In this document: one piece after another, positions 1 through 7,620 of the stretch
How positions within the stretch are numbered: the first letter of the stretch is position 1
Layout: each line of letters starts with the position of its first letter
IMG/VR virus record: IMGVR_UViG_3300031800_000784
Coordinates: 1 to 31,009 of that record
Direction: 5' to 3' (one strand)
DNA from: a virus
DNA: 31,009 bases
Position numbers and translations under genes: made by a program
Notes under the pieces: generated by a model
Told to the model about the DNA's origin: nothing
Databases searched by the model: none
The model's input: only the letters and a program-made list of their open reading frames with translations

Positions 1-14
1 CCCGCTAAGGCGGG
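1..14 (-). terminator. Terminator hairpin, cut by window edge
   Basis: CCCGC-TAAG-GCGGG forms a 5-bp stem with a 4-nt loop. It abuts the stop codon (minus strand) of the DUF4760-like gene. The expected U-run would lie left of position 1, so the terminator is only partly visible. Confidence 0.6.
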
Positions 15-692
15 TTACTTTTGGTTTGGTTTTATCTTTCCATGCTTTACGTTATTTAGTTGTTTGAATATTTTCTTTATTTGTATTCTAGTTTCTTTTT
101 CTTCAAAGCTATCTCGTTTTATCGTCCACTTTAAAACTAGCCAAGTAAAGTTAACATACAAAGATTCGTTAGATTTCTGCCTTTCTTTTATATAGCTTCT
201 AAAGTTTACACCCATGAACAATACAGAACTTTTATGCGAGCTATATAAATAGTTTTCATCTAATAAACCATGTCTGATTGCATTTGCTGCTTGTTCCCAT
301 TTGTTTAATATATCTCTCAAAGCCGCAGCTTCATCAGACCTAACAAGCTCAGGTGATGCAAGCGCTCTTATAACATCCATGGTCGGAGTTTTACCAAGTA
401 TGTAATCTTCTTTATTATTTGCCATTAGACGGTTAATAAGGAGAATATTTTCATGGTAACCGTCGTTTTCTTGTAGCTCTTTTTGAAAATCTAGCGTGTT
501 TTTTTCGCGTGCTGTTCTTCGCTGAAAGTAAATTGAAATAACAGCACCTGATATAGCTAAAAATGCTGAAAACAAAATAGCAATTGCGGCAAGATAACCG
601 GGACTTGCACTTTTTATTAATAAAACTCCTGTCAGTATAACTGTTAAAAAGTAAAGAACTAACAACTCTATATGTACTTTTCTAACTTTCAC
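15..692 (-). CDS. DUF4760-like membrane-anchored protein, probable accessory (moron) gene
   Basis: This 225-residue protein has two hydrophobic segments near the N terminus (about residues 9-27 and 33-55), then a charged, probably cytoplasmic helical domain. The stretch LRDILNKWEQAANAIRHG followed by LLDENYLY (about residues 126-152) resembles the core of DUF4760, a family of unknown function common in bacteria and prophages. The start is GTG, the only one fitted with a Shine-Dalgarno (GGGAA, 6-7 nt upstream). The gene is AT-rich compared with the structural genes and lies outside the core phage modules, next to the repressor side. That position is typical of lysogenic conversion or superinfection-exclusion genes, but this role is inference. 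A terminator hairpin lies only about 15 nt upstream of the start (see findings). The family assignment is from memory of the motif. Confidence 0.7.
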   Translation of the reverse strand: MKVRKVHIELLVLYFLTVILTGVLLIKSASPGYLAAIAILFSAFLAISGAVISIYFQRRTAREKNTLDFQKELQENDGYHENILLINRLMANNKEDYILGKTPTMDVIRALASPELVRSDEAAALRDILNKWEQAANAIRHGLLDENYLYSSHKSSVLFMGVNFRSYIKERQKSNESLYVNFTWLVLKWTIKRDSFEEKETRIQIKKIFKQLNNVKHGKIKPNQK

Positions 693-707
693 AACATTCC
701 CTTAAAC

Positions 708-734
708 AAAAAAAGAGCCAATAGGCTCTTTTTA
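708..734 (-). terminator. Intrinsic terminator directly in front of a gene (attenuator candidate)
   Basis: GAGCC-AATA-GGCTC, extended by A/T pairs to a 10-bp stem (710-719 with 724-733). On the minus strand the stem is followed by a run of seven U. The next gene on that strand starts at 692, leaving about 15 nt, which holds the ribosome binding site but no room for a promoter. Transcripts of the DUF4760-like gene that start upstream must therefore read through this hairpin. It could also stop plus-strand transcripts, but no plus gene precedes it. Confidence 0.6.
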
Positions 735-750
735 AAATATATAATCGAGT

Positions 751-792
751 TCAGCTTAATAAAGCCCAATCTTCTTCGTTAAAGTTATTCAT
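751..792 (-). CDS. Tiny ORF (13 aa), possible leader peptide
   Basis: ATG-to-TGA reading frame coding for MNNFNEEDWALLS, preceded by a strong Shine-Dalgarno AAGGTGA (796-802) 3-4 nt before the ATG, a tight but usable spacing. It ends 17 nt before the terminator at 734-708 and is co-oriented with the DUF4760-like gene behind it. This is the order of a leader-peptide attenuator: small ORF, terminator, gene. The composition (Asn, Glu, Trp) does not match a run of one regulatory amino acid. It could also be the 3' part of a small RNA. Expression is unproven. Confidence 0.3.
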   Translation of the reverse strand: MNNFNEEDWALLS

Positions 793-1156
793 GAATCACC
801 TTTGACCATCACGTTGCTGGAGCAGGGGGTTAGCCTGCACACGATAAAATATACAAATGTTTCTTTGTTTTAATGTTTACCGTGTAAATAAATATAACTG
901 ACGCCAAAGTCATAGACAAGTAAGGGATTATCCGTATTTGTCTCATGCAGTCTCAAACCGTTGTAAGTAGCAGCCTAGCGCTACATAGAACATTTAGTTA
1001 TATACACTGTCAATATTCGAAAATAAGTATTTTTCTAATATTATTCTAATACTTTTTTAATATTTATCGTGTTCGATTTTGGTTCGCCTTGTTAAAAAGT
1101 GCGCTATAAATTAATGTATGCACTTACAAACATTACGGAAAATATAAGGATAAGGC
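793..1156. other. AT-rich non-coding region with short dyads
   Basis: No convincing gene is seen. Minus-strand TTGACA (1008-1013) could be a -35 element feeding the small ORF, but its -10 (TTCTAT at 17 bp) is poor. Short dyads are present: GTAGC/GCTAC within 966-985, and AAGTATT/AATACTT (1025-1031 with 1048-1054). GCAGG/CCTGC lies near 822-839. A plus-strand TATAAA near 1105 may belong to the promoter of the following gene. The whole stretch could be a small RNA gene on the minus strand ending at the 734-708 terminator; this is inference. Confidence 0.35.
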
Positions 1157-1972
1157 ATGATATTAAAAGTATTGAGTTGGTTTTTTGGAATAAGTTTTTT
1201 AATAAGTGGCATAGCAAGTTTAAGCACAGGCGATAGTGTTACAGGGTTAATTTTATTACTGGCTTCAGCAATATGTTTGCCACCATTGCTAAACAAAATA
1301 AACGCAGCAGCAAAAGGCAAAGTAGAGCTAACGCAAGGTAGGGCAGTAATAGCAAGCGTTGTATTATTATTTATTGCAGCGGCATTCGCTACGCCACCAC
1401 CAACACAGCAAAATGCACAGCAGGCAAAAGTAAAAACTATTAACTATACAATAATAGGTGAGCGAGATTACAGCTTCAATGGACGCGATAGGTTTGGTGT
1501 GTTTGTTCATGCGCCAGAGGCAAAAACAAAATTAGAACGCGCGGCAGTAGTAAAGCAAGCTGCAATTGATCTGCAAAAAAGAACAAACGCAGACTTTACG
1601 GATGCAACACTTGAGGTAGCTGATTTTAGCTATCAGCAAGGCAACGTATTAGCAATGGCTGACTATGCACCAGACGGCTGTGGGGTTAGCGGTGAAGACT
1701 GTACAGGAGAAAAGTTTAAAATAGAGGTTTCAGATGCGCAAGTTACGGCCTTGCAAATAGATGTGCTCAGGGAGTGGGAAAAGTTAAAGGGGCAATACCG
1801 AGGCAGTAAAGGGTACTTGAACCTAGAAGATGAAGCTAAAATGACAGCTGTTATTGCTAAAAAACTTGGCATAGCAATTAGCGAAACTAAAACGCCTTAC
1901 ACAGGAACGTTAAAAAAGATTAGTGAGGATGAGGTAGAGAGTAGTAATAAAGTAAGAGTAAAAAGCATTTAA
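1157..1972 (+). CDS. DUF4875-like membrane protein, accessory gene
   Basis: A 271-residue protein with two N-terminal hydrophobic segments (about residues 4-22 and 26-44) and a third at about 64-81, followed by a soluble domain from about residue 90. The soluble part (TIIGERDYSFNGRDRFGVFV, then an ERAAVVKQAAIDLQ-type helix) resembles DUF4875, a family of unknown function. Two close Cys in CGVSGEDC (about 175-182) may form a disulphide or bind metal. An AAGGATAAGGC purine-rich tract lies before the ATG. The gene is monocistronic: a terminator follows directly and the next gene is convergent. It sits on the conversion-gene side of the repressor, so a role in host fitness or exclusion is plausible but not shown. 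Confidence 0.7.
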   Translation: MILKVLSWFFGISFLISGIASLSTGDSVTGLILLLASAICLPPLLNKINAAAKGKVELTQGRAVIASVVLLFIAAAFATPPPTQQNAQQAKVKTINYTIIGERDYSFNGRDRFGVFVHAPEAKTKLERAAVVKQAAIDLQKRTNADFTDATLEVADFSYQQGNVLAMADYAPDGCGVSGEDCTGEKFKIEVSDAQVTALQIDVLREWEKLKGQYRGSKGYLNLEDEAKMTAVIAKKLGIAISETKTPYTGTLKKISEDEVESSNKVRVKSI

Positions 1973-1978
1973 AAAATA

Positions 1979-2000
1979 GCCCGCAAACGCGGGCTTTTTT
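1979..2000 (+). terminator. Intrinsic terminator between convergent genes
   Basis: GCCCGC-AAAC-GCGGGC (6-bp stem) followed by six T. A run of A before the stem lets it also end minus-strand transcripts of the repressor gene, which stops at 2020. Confidence 0.85.
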
Positions 2001-2019
2001 GTGCCTGGTGTTTAGTTAA

Positions 2020-2640
2020 TTAAAACGACTTACCCGCAAACACCACTTTACCCACTAATGTGCAGTTGCCATTAATTGGTATTAGTTGCTCAGGCCAGTT
2101 GGGGTTGGCGGCTTTTAAAAACTTTTGGCCGCTTTCAATAATTAGCTGCTTAAAGGTCGCTTCGTTATTATCGTCTAGGCGGGCTACTACGTAAGAACCG
2201 TGGATGCACTCAGCTTCAGGATCTACAAATATTAAATCACCGTCATAAAACTTCGGTTCCATACTCACACCTTGCACTTTTAACGCAAAGGTTAGGTCGC
2301 TGCAATTTACGGGGCATAAGTAACGCTCTGCATCATACGCTTTAATTTCACTAATCTCAGACCACGCACCTGCTTGCACCCAGCTAATTAACGGCACAGC
2401 CGCTTTAAGTGTTGGGCCCGGTGCAACGTTGCTATTTATGTTGTCACTAATTCCAAAGCGTAAATACTCGGGAGTGCACTGCAATGCACGGGCTAAAGCT
2501 TCAATATTACGCGGGTTTTTAGTTCCACCTTTTTCTAGTCTCTGTATTGCTGTTTGAGCAATCCCCACTAAATCAGCGAGTTCGTATTGAGTAAGTCCTA
2601 GCTCTTTACGACGTTTTTTAACTCTATCTGCGATATCCAT
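2020..2640 (-). CDS. cI: CI/LexA-type phage repressor with self-cleaving S24 domain
   Basis: 206 residues. The N-terminal HTH_3 DNA-binding domain (about 5-62) includes TQYELADLVGIAQTAIQRLE. The C-terminal S24 peptidase domain has the nucleophile Ser126 in GVSMEP, the general base Lys164 in ATFKQL, and an Ala90-Gly91 cleavage bond in WVQAGAW. These are the hallmarks of RecA-stimulated autocleavage, so the prophage is probably SOS-inducible, unlike P2 itself, whose small C repressor lacks this domain. The ATG is preceded by GGGAA. The gene faces away from the early operon and has its own promoter (2691-2720), so it is expected to hold the lysogenic state and regulate itself through the sites in 2703-2813. 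This is a confident family call. Confidence 0.95.
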   Translation of the reverse strand: MDIADRVKKRRKELGLTQYELADLVGIAQTAIQRLEKGGTKNPRNIEALARALQCTPEYLRFGISDNINSNVAPGPTLKAAVPLISWVQAGAWSEISEIKAYDAERYLCPVNCSDLTFALKVQGVSMEPKFYDGDLIFVDPEAECIHGSYVVARLDDNNEATFKQLIIESGQKFLKAANPNWPEQLIPINGNCTLVGKVVFAGKSF

Positions 2641-2690
2641 ATAAATTCCCTTTATTTATTTTTATAACTTTAAGTGATTATGTTCGGAAG

Positions 2691-2720
2691 ATTATCACAG
2701 CTTTATGTTATCTCAGTCAA
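2691..2720 (-). promoter_or_regulatory. Repressor (maintenance) promoter
   Basis: On the minus strand, TTGACT (2720-2715), an 18-bp spacer and GATAAT (2696-2691): 5/6 matches at each box. The transcript would start near 2684 and read the repressor gene after a leader of about 45 nt. TTATGTTA inside the spacer is an operator-like half site. Confidence 0.65.
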
Positions 2721-2813
2721 ATAAGCAAAACTTATATTTTAATAACATAATGTTTTAAATTGAGTTGACAATAACATTATTGGATCATAGGATAAGTAAA
2801 AGTTATATTTTAA
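2703..2813. promoter_or_regulatory. Operator cluster of the lysogeny switch
   Basis: A 22-bp direct repeat (20/22 identical) occurs at 2721-2742 and 2792-2813, the second just downstream of the early -10 box. The first copy starts with the perfect dyad ATAAG-CAAAA-CTTAT. Between them lie AACAT-A-ATGTT (2744-2754) and AATAA-CA-TTATT (2770-2781), and TTATGTTA (2703-2710) mirrors TAACATAA (2742-2750). These sites overlap both divergent promoters and are the obvious targets of the CI-like and Cro-like proteins. Which protein binds which site cannot be told from sequence. Confidence 0.55.
2765..2793 (+). promoter_or_regulatory. Early (lytic) promoter
   Basis: TTGACA (2765-2770), a 17-bp spacer and TAGGAT (2788-2793); the transcript would start near 2800 and lead into the Cro-like gene at 2824. 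The operator-like AATAACATTATT overlaps the -35 end and spacer, consistent with repression by the CI-like protein. Confidence 0.7.
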
Positions 2814-2823
2814 GAGGTTTTTT

Positions 2824-3042
2824 ATGTCTGCCATTGAAAAAGCAGTTTGCCTAATTGGTGGGCAAACAAAATTAGCAAAATATTTAGGGACTACCCAAAC
2901 AGCGGTTTTTTACTGGATTAACCGCCACGGCCAAGCCCCAGCGAAATACATCCCGCGTATTTCTGAACTAACCAACGGTGAAGTATCGGTAAACGATTTA
3001 CTCGCCGATCACCAAAAAACAAACAAGGACGATGCAGCATGA
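2824..3042 (+). CDS. Cro/YdaS-like antirepressor regulator
   Basis: A 72-residue protein with one helix-turn-helix: IGGQTKLAKYLGTTQTAVFYWINR (about residues 11-34), the pattern of YdaS/Cro-type regulators. It is the first gene of the rightward early operon, divergent from the repressor, with AAGAGG upstream of ATG. By position it should be the Cro or Cox counterpart that shuts off repressor synthesis. The stop overlaps the start of the next gene (ATGA), indicating coupled translation. Confidence 0.85.
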   Translation: MSAIEKAVCLIGGQTKLAKYLGTTQTAVFYWINRHGQAPAKYIPRISELTNGEVSVNDLLADHQKTNKDDAA

Positions 3043-3311
3043 GTCAATCAAATATAGCCGATCACTACCGCCGCAATTTACGCGGCGAAGTTATCACCAT
3101 TAACGACCGCTACTTACGCCCAGCCGATGTGGCTGAAAAATGCGGTATTCACCGCTCAACAATTTACCGCTTAATAGAGCGCGGCCAGTTTCCTAAATCG
3201 CACAAGGCATCAAGCGGCCGTGTGGTATGGGTTGAAGAAGACATAGAAGAATGGATGCGCCTAGGCGCTGAGAAATTCCACGAATTTTACGGAAAACAAC
3301 AAGCAAACTAG
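3039..3311 (+). CDS. AlpA-family excisionase-like regulator
   Basis: A 90-residue protein with a winged-helix/MerR-type core: RYLRPADVAEKCGIHRSTIYRLIERG (about 24-49), then FPKSHKASSGRVVWVEEDIEEWM, the classic AlpA/excisionase wing and recognition signature. AlpA/Cox-type proteins of P2-like phages act as transcriptional switches and recombination directionality factors. No integrase is visible in the window for it to work with. It is translationally coupled to the Cro-like gene. Confidence 0.85.
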   Translation: MSQSNIADHYRRNLRGEVITINDRYLRPADVAEKCGIHRSTIYRLIERGQFPKSHKASSGRVVWVEEDIEEWMRLGAEKFHEFYGKQQAN

Positions 3312-3320
3312 GGGCAAGCC

Positions 3321-3566
3321 ATGAATACATATCAAGCATTTAGCAGAGAAACGTTAAGCAGTTTTAAAACCTTAGCAGAGCAATGCCGCTATTTATTGAG
3401 CTGCAAAATTAGTGCAACCGCAAGCGGTAAAGCACTACAAGCGCGCGTTGGTGACTTTGCATTACCCGTTTTTTGTAATGGCGACGAGTACCAAACAATA
3501 CAAAAAGCGGTGTACTGGTTAAAAACACAAGCAGCCAACTATTTAAACGCAGCAAAAGGGGCATAA
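3321..3566 (+). CDS. Small early protein, unknown
   Basis: 81 residues and not recognised. It has GGGGCAAGCC before the ATG and sits 9 bp after the AlpA-like gene in the early operon. It appears soluble and helical at both ends, with two Cys (CRYLLSC, about 22-28). Tight packing with neighbours supports it as a real gene; the function is unknown. Confidence 0.7.
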   Translation: MNTYQAFSRETLSSFKTLAEQCRYLLSCKISATASGKALQARVGDFALPVFCNGDEYQTIQKAVYWLKTQAANYLNAAKGA

Positions 3567-3568
3567 CC

Positions 3569-3964
3569 ATGGCAAACGCATTAGCTAAAAACCACACACA
3601 ACCCGCACCACTTAAAGCTGTTGAGGGGCGCCACATACCAAAAGGCCTTGCCGAAATAAAAGCGCTTTTAGGCAGTGAGCGCCACACGCCAGAATATGTG
3701 TATACCAAAGTGCTAAGCGAGCAAGAGCGCACATTAGTGTGTTTTGCAGCAGGCCTAAAGCGCCACCATTTAGAAAGCGGCTTTGCTAATTTTGATGCAG
3801 ATACTCGCTTAAAAATTCACAAGGCTATTTTGCAAATGGAGCAATTAGTAAAAGCATTTACCGATGCTAACGCCATGGCCCCCGCTAAGTTTTTACAAAA
3901 CGCCCCTCGCGTTGAAGCCAGCACTAACTATTCACATTTAACTATTACAAAGGCGCAAGCATGA
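3569..3964 (+). CDS. Early phage protein, unknown
   Basis: 131 residues, soluble, with an Ala-rich mixed helical composition and no recognised motif. The Shine-Dalgarno AGGGG lies 6 nt before the ATG, 2 bp after the preceding gene, and its stop overlaps the next start. It lies between early regulators and the methyltransferase-like gene, so a role in early takeover or replication is possible but not shown. Confidence 0.7.
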   Translation: MANALAKNHTQPAPLKAVEGRHIPKGLAEIKALLGSERHTPEYVYTKVLSEQERTLVCFAAGLKRHHLESGFANFDADTRLKIHKAILQMEQLVKAFTDANAMAPAKFLQNAPRVEASTNYSHLTITKAQA

Positions 3965-4551
3965 GCTCAACTAATCGCGGAACGGCGCGCAATGCAGATG
4001 ATTACTACGTAACACCGCATTGGCTAATAGAAGACTTTTTAGCAGCGTTTGCTGAAAATAACATTTTGGTTTGTTCACCAGATGAAAACCCAAGAGTACT
4101 CGACCCAAGCGCTGGCGGCTGTGAGCAATACCCAATGAGCTACCCAACAGTATTAGAGCAAGAGGGTTTTACAGTTGAAAGCTGGGATATACGTGAAGAC
4201 TCACGCGCTAATTTAACAGGCGTTAACTTTTTAAACGTGCCTATTTATGAATCACGCAAATACGACATGATCATCACAAACCCGCCATTTAACCAAGCGC
4301 AAGCGTTTACCGAGCACGCACTTGAAATGGTTAAAGAGGGCGGTTTAGTGATTATGCTGCAACGCCTTAATTGGTTGGGTAGCCAAAAGCGCAAACCCAT
4401 GTGGCAAAGCTTACCGCTTGCGGCCGTTTATGTTCACAGTAAGCGCCCAGGCTTTGACCCCGCAAAACCAAGTAAAACCGACTCAACCGAATACGCTCAC
4501 TTTGTATTTTGCAAAGGCTACTCGCTAGCGCCCGAGCTTTTTGTAATTTAA
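3961..4551 (+). CDS. Adenine-specific DNA methyltransferase-like protein
   Basis: 196 residues. The SAM-binding motif I is VLDPSAGG (about 46-53) and the catalytic motif IV is ITNPPF (about 105-110), as in N6-adenine and related amino methyltransferases. The following GGLVIMLQRLNWLG segment matches the fold around motifs V/VI. It is short and shows no separate target-recognition domain, as in many phage orphan methyltransferases. It probably methylates phage DNA to evade host restriction or to mark it; the recognition site cannot be read from the sequence. A protein-glutamine methyltransferase also uses NPPY-type motifs, but the phage early context favours DNA. Confidence 0.8.
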   Translation: MSSTNRGTARNADDYYVTPHWLIEDFLAAFAENNILVCSPDENPRVLDPSAGGCEQYPMSYPTVLEQEGFTVESWDIREDSRANLTGVNFLNVPIYESRKYDMIITNPPFNQAQAFTEHALEMVKEGGLVIMLQRLNWLGSQKRKPMWQSLPLAAVYVHSKRPGFDPAKPSKTDSTEYAHFVFCKGYSLAPELFVI

Positions 4552-4584
4552 CGCCCTAAAAAAACACCCAAAGGAATACTAAAA

Positions 4585-4860
4585 ATGAACCCTATCAAAG
4601 ACCAAGATCACTCTAAAAACCAGTTAATACTCAATATTGTTTTACACGCAATTGAGCAAGCCAATTTTACTATCCGCCTTTTAAACAAACGTAGCACCGT
4701 ACACATGCTAATACAGTGCGAAGACACGCTAACCGACTTACTACCAATCGTAAAACTGATTGCTGACGACGACGTTAATTTTGAGCAAGTTTACAGCCAA
4801 ATGAGCATTGCATTAAATGCCGTACAAATTGGTGGCGAGCCAATGGAAATAGAGCTGTAA
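4585..4860 (+). CDS. Small early protein, unknown
   Basis: 91 residues, helical and acidic in its C-terminal half, with no recognised domain. AAAGGAA lies before the ATG. It directly precedes the replication gene, whose GTG start is 5 bp beyond its stop, so the two are probably co-translated. The function is unknown. Confidence 0.65.
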   Translation: MNPIKDQDHSKNQLILNIVLHAIEQANFTIRLLNKRSTVHMLIQCEDTLTDLLPIVKLIADDDVNFEQVYSQMSIALNAVQIGGEPMEIEL

Positions 4861-4864
4861 CGCT

Positions 4865-7345
4865 GTGGCTAACCCGCAACCAATTGACCTGAAAGCCCTT
4901 AGACTATCTAGCGTAGCCGAGGGCTTAATTACGTCTATTAGCGATATTGATAATCGTAACTTTTTAGCACGCGGCCTGCAGGCTGTGCCGGTGCCATTAC
5001 AAAGTCGCATGGCGCGTAAATACATTGACCGCTATAACCAAAAAAAAGCAGGCGGCGAATACCGTGCTAACACATGGCTGCGCCGTACCGTTGCGCGCTT
5101 AAAGCCCCGCTTTGGTGTGCTGTTTAGTATTACTCAAAATATGCCATTGCCATGGCATATTTTAAGCAGTATTGAAAAAACCAAAAAACATGCTGGCACC
5201 CTTGCTATGGAGTGCGTGCAAATTGCGCTTGATGTAAGCGAAGAAAACCAGCAGCTAGATTACGAAAAAATAGTATCGCTTACCTACGATGCGGTGGCCA
5301 CTCATGCTAAAGGTGTGGGCGCTAACGTGCCATTTTACGCCATGCGCGATGAAAACTTACCCGCCGAATGCTACGAAATTGCGCTACTTAAAATGCAGTG
5401 CGACAAGTGGTGGGCGCGCCAATTAAAAACGCTGCGCCGCCAATTTTTAGAGCTGCTAGAAATTGCCACAGGCCAAGTGGGCAAAGACCTATACCACGAC
5501 AAAAAAAGCAAAAAGTTTAAACGCCGTGGTGTTAGCCCGTATTCGTCAAAGCAGGCGCAGCGCGAGTTTAACTTTGCCCAAGCCAGTGGCCGTCAATTTT
5601 TAGAAATGATGGAGCTACAAAGCAGCGACGGCGACGTAATAAGTTTAATTGACGCGGTAAAAAGCGGCATGGCAAACCCCGCCAACCGCCGTAACGAGTT
5701 AATGCTACGTATACGCGAAACCGAAGAGCTGGCCGACGAAATGGGCTATGTAGGCGTGTTTTACACTATTACGTGCCCGTCGCGTTTTCATGCTAATTCA
5801 AGCAAATGGAGCGGCGAAACCCCAAAAGACGCGCAAAACTATTTAACCCAAACATGGGCGCGTGCGCGTTCTAAATTAAACCGCCGTGGCCTTAAGTATT
5901 TTGGGGTGCGCGTGGTAGAACCCCATGCCGACGGTTGCCCGCACTGGCACATGATGCTGTTTATGCCTAAAAACAAAGTGCAAGAAGTTAATGCCATTTT
6001 GCGCTGGTACTTTATTCAAGAAGATAAAACAGAGCTATACGACTATTACGGCCCTGTGCAAACTCGTACCAAAGCGGTTACCGAATGGGTAGATATAAAC
6101 ACCCATGGCGTACACGTTAAAACCGTTGAAAAGTGCGTGAGCTATCGCGCAGGCACTAAAAAAAGTGAGCTGTTTAAAACTTACAAGCAAAAGCGCCGCG
6201 AGTGGGGCCTTAAAAAAAGCCAAGGCAAAAAAGCCAAAGCGCCCAGTAAGTTTTATCGCACATTTAGCCCACGATTTGACGCCATCAAAATGGATAAAAG
6301 CAAGGGCAGTGCAGCCAGCTACATTGCTAAATACATCAGTAAAAACATTGATGGCTATCAATTAAACGACCACGAAGACGCCGAAACAGGCGAAAACCTG
6401 CAAGAGCAAGCTAATCCCGTTTTAGCCTGGGCTAGTACGTGGAATATTCGCCAGTTTCAATTTCAGGGTTCGCCAAGCGTTACCGTTTACCGAGAGTTGC
6501 GCCGTATGCGCACCGCTGTTAATGACGAGGTAATAGAGCCAGTTCGTCACGCGGCTGACGCGGCAAACTGGAAAGACTACGTAAAATTACAGGGCGGCAT
6601 GTGTATTGGCCGCGCCGCTAATTTTAAATCAATGTACGAAATTACACCGCAAGGTAACGACTACGCCGAAGTAGTGCGGCGTATTAAGGGCGTGCTTACT
6701 AATACCGATTACAAGGCAGTGCTCAAGCGCACGCTTGAAAACGTGCATAACGTAATTACCGATACCAGCTTAAAAACGCGCCTTATCGAATGGACCAGAC
6801 AGCTCAAAGGCACAGCCGAAAAACTCGCAGCTAAGGATAACACCAACGTCGGCGTAGCCGACCTATCTTGGACTAGTGGTAATAACTGTACGCCTATCGC
6901 CGCAGGCTCTAGCGCTGAGTTGTTACTCGATATGATGGGCACTTCAAAAAATGACGTTGACGAAGTAATAAAGGATCTAAATAGCGGGAAAAGGATCGCC
7001 CGCAATGGCCAAATTTACCAAATACGCAACGGCCAGTTGCAAACATTAAGCGAAAACGACCAGCTTAAGCACAACAAGCAACTCGCTATTGAATACCGAG
7101 CGCAAACACTCGCGCAAAAATCAGCGAGCTGGCACATAACCGACGACCACTGGCAACAAGCCCGCGAATTTGTAGAGCTTGCTTATAAATACGCACAGCT
7201 AGACGGGCGTAAATCACCAAGTAATACCCACACACAAAACGGCCTAGTCACTATTGGCGATTGGGACCTAGTTAATTTAGTTAAACAAGGCAGTGCATCA
7301 GCAATCAGTGACAACGATTGGTGGTCACTGGATTTAATGGCGTAG
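4865..7345 (+). CDS. A: P2 gpA-like replication endonuclease (HUH, rolling circle)
   Basis: 826 residues, the size class of P2 gene A (Phage_GPA family). The conserved block GVFYTITCPSRFHA (about 297-310) is followed by the metal-binding HUH motif in GCPHWHMMLF (His360, His362). The twin-tyrosine motif YIAKYISKN has Tyr486 and Tyr490. In the family these tyrosines nick one strand at the origin, stay covalently bound to the 5' end, and drive rolling-circle replication. The start is GTG at 4865, the best fit 5 bp after the previous stop. P2 carries its origin inside the A gene; a candidate here is the structured repeat at 6968-7007. The C-terminal third is less conserved. This is a strong family call. 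Confidence 0.93.
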   Translation: MANPQPIDLKALRLSSVAEGLITSISDIDNRNFLARGLQAVPVPLQSRMARKYIDRYNQKKAGGEYRANTWLRRTVARLKPRFGVLFSITQNMPLPWHILSSIEKTKKHAGTLAMECVQIALDVSEENQQLDYEKIVSLTYDAVATHAKGVGANVPFYAMRDENLPAECYEIALLKMQCDKWWARQLKTLRRQFLELLEIATGQVGKDLYHDKKSKKFKRRGVSPYSSKQAQREFNFAQASGRQFLEMMELQSSDGDVISLIDAVKSGMANPANRRNELMLRIRETEELADEMGYVGVFYTITCPSRFHANSSKWSGETPKDAQNYLTQTWARARSKLNRRGLKYFGVRVVEPHADGCPHWHMMLFMPKNKVQEVNAILRWYFIQEDKTELYDYYGPVQTRTKAVTEWVDINTHGVHVKTVEKCVSYRAGTKKSELFKTYKQKRREWGLKKSQGKKAKAPSKFYRTFSPRFDAIKMDKSKGSAASYIAKYISKNIDGYQLNDHEDAETGENLQEQANPVLAWASTWNIRQFQFQGSPSVTVYRELRRMRTAVNDEVIEPVRHAADAANWKDYVKLQGGMCIGRAANFKSMYEITPQGNDYAEVVRRIKGVLTNTDYKAVLKRTLENVHNVITDTSLKTRLIEWTRQLKGTAEKLAAKDNTNVGVADLSWTSGNNCTPIAAGSSAELLLDMMGTSKNDVDEVIKDLNSGKRIARNGQIYQIRNGQLQTLSENDQLKHNKQLAIEYRAQTLAQKSASWHITDDHWQQAREFVELAYKYAQLDGRKSPSNTHTQNGLVTIGDWDLVNLVKQGSASAISDNDWWSLDLMA
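6968..7007. other. Candidate intragenic replication origin (paired AAGGATC plus hairpin)
   Basis: Inside the A-like gene two AAGGATC copies (6971-6977, 6991-6997) lie 20 bp apart. The second sits in the loop of a GCGGG/CCCGC hairpin (6984-6988 with 6999-7003). Nearly the same arrangement recurs in the intergenic region at 9481-9519. P2's origin is known to lie in the distal part of its A gene, and this site is at about 85% of the gene. The origin role is inference. Confidence 0.35.
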
Positions 7346-7353
7346 GAGCAAAT

Positions 7354-7620
7354 ATGACGATTCAAATTTCAAAAATACTCATGCCAAAGGCATGTATTAG
7401 TTGCCTGGCGTTTTGCCCAAAGGGCTATGCAGAGGATCAGCACAGCCCGTTTATTACTAAATTCGATAGGCCTAAGTCTAAAACCCAATATGGCCAGTGC
7501 GGAAAAACCAATAACAGCGTATTTGCTACCGAAATTTGTACCGGCTATCAGCAAGAACCTAACGCCGACGTATTTGCAGTAACTAACAGACCACAACCAA
7601 AACAACAGGAGTCACTATGA
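7354..7620 (+). CDS. Cys-rich small early protein, unknown
   Basis: 88 residues from the ATG at 7354, chosen because TAGGAG lies 6 nt upstream; a longer frame from 7318 lacks such a site. CISCLAFC (about 15-22) followed by YGQCGK and EICTGY suggests a possible zinc- or metal-binding knuckle. The C-terminal tail is Pro/Gln-rich. It overlaps the next start (ATGA). Not recognised as a known family. Confidence 0.6.
   Translation: MTIQISKILMPKACISCLAFCPKGYAEDQHSPFITKFDRPKSKTQYGQCGKTNNSVFATEICTGYQQEPNADVFAVTNRPQPKQQESL

Noticed and set aside
751-792. tmRNA tag-like peptide
   Set aside because: No tRNA-like ends, and the peptide lacks the usual Ala-rich tail; only a leader peptide or small-RNA role is tenable.
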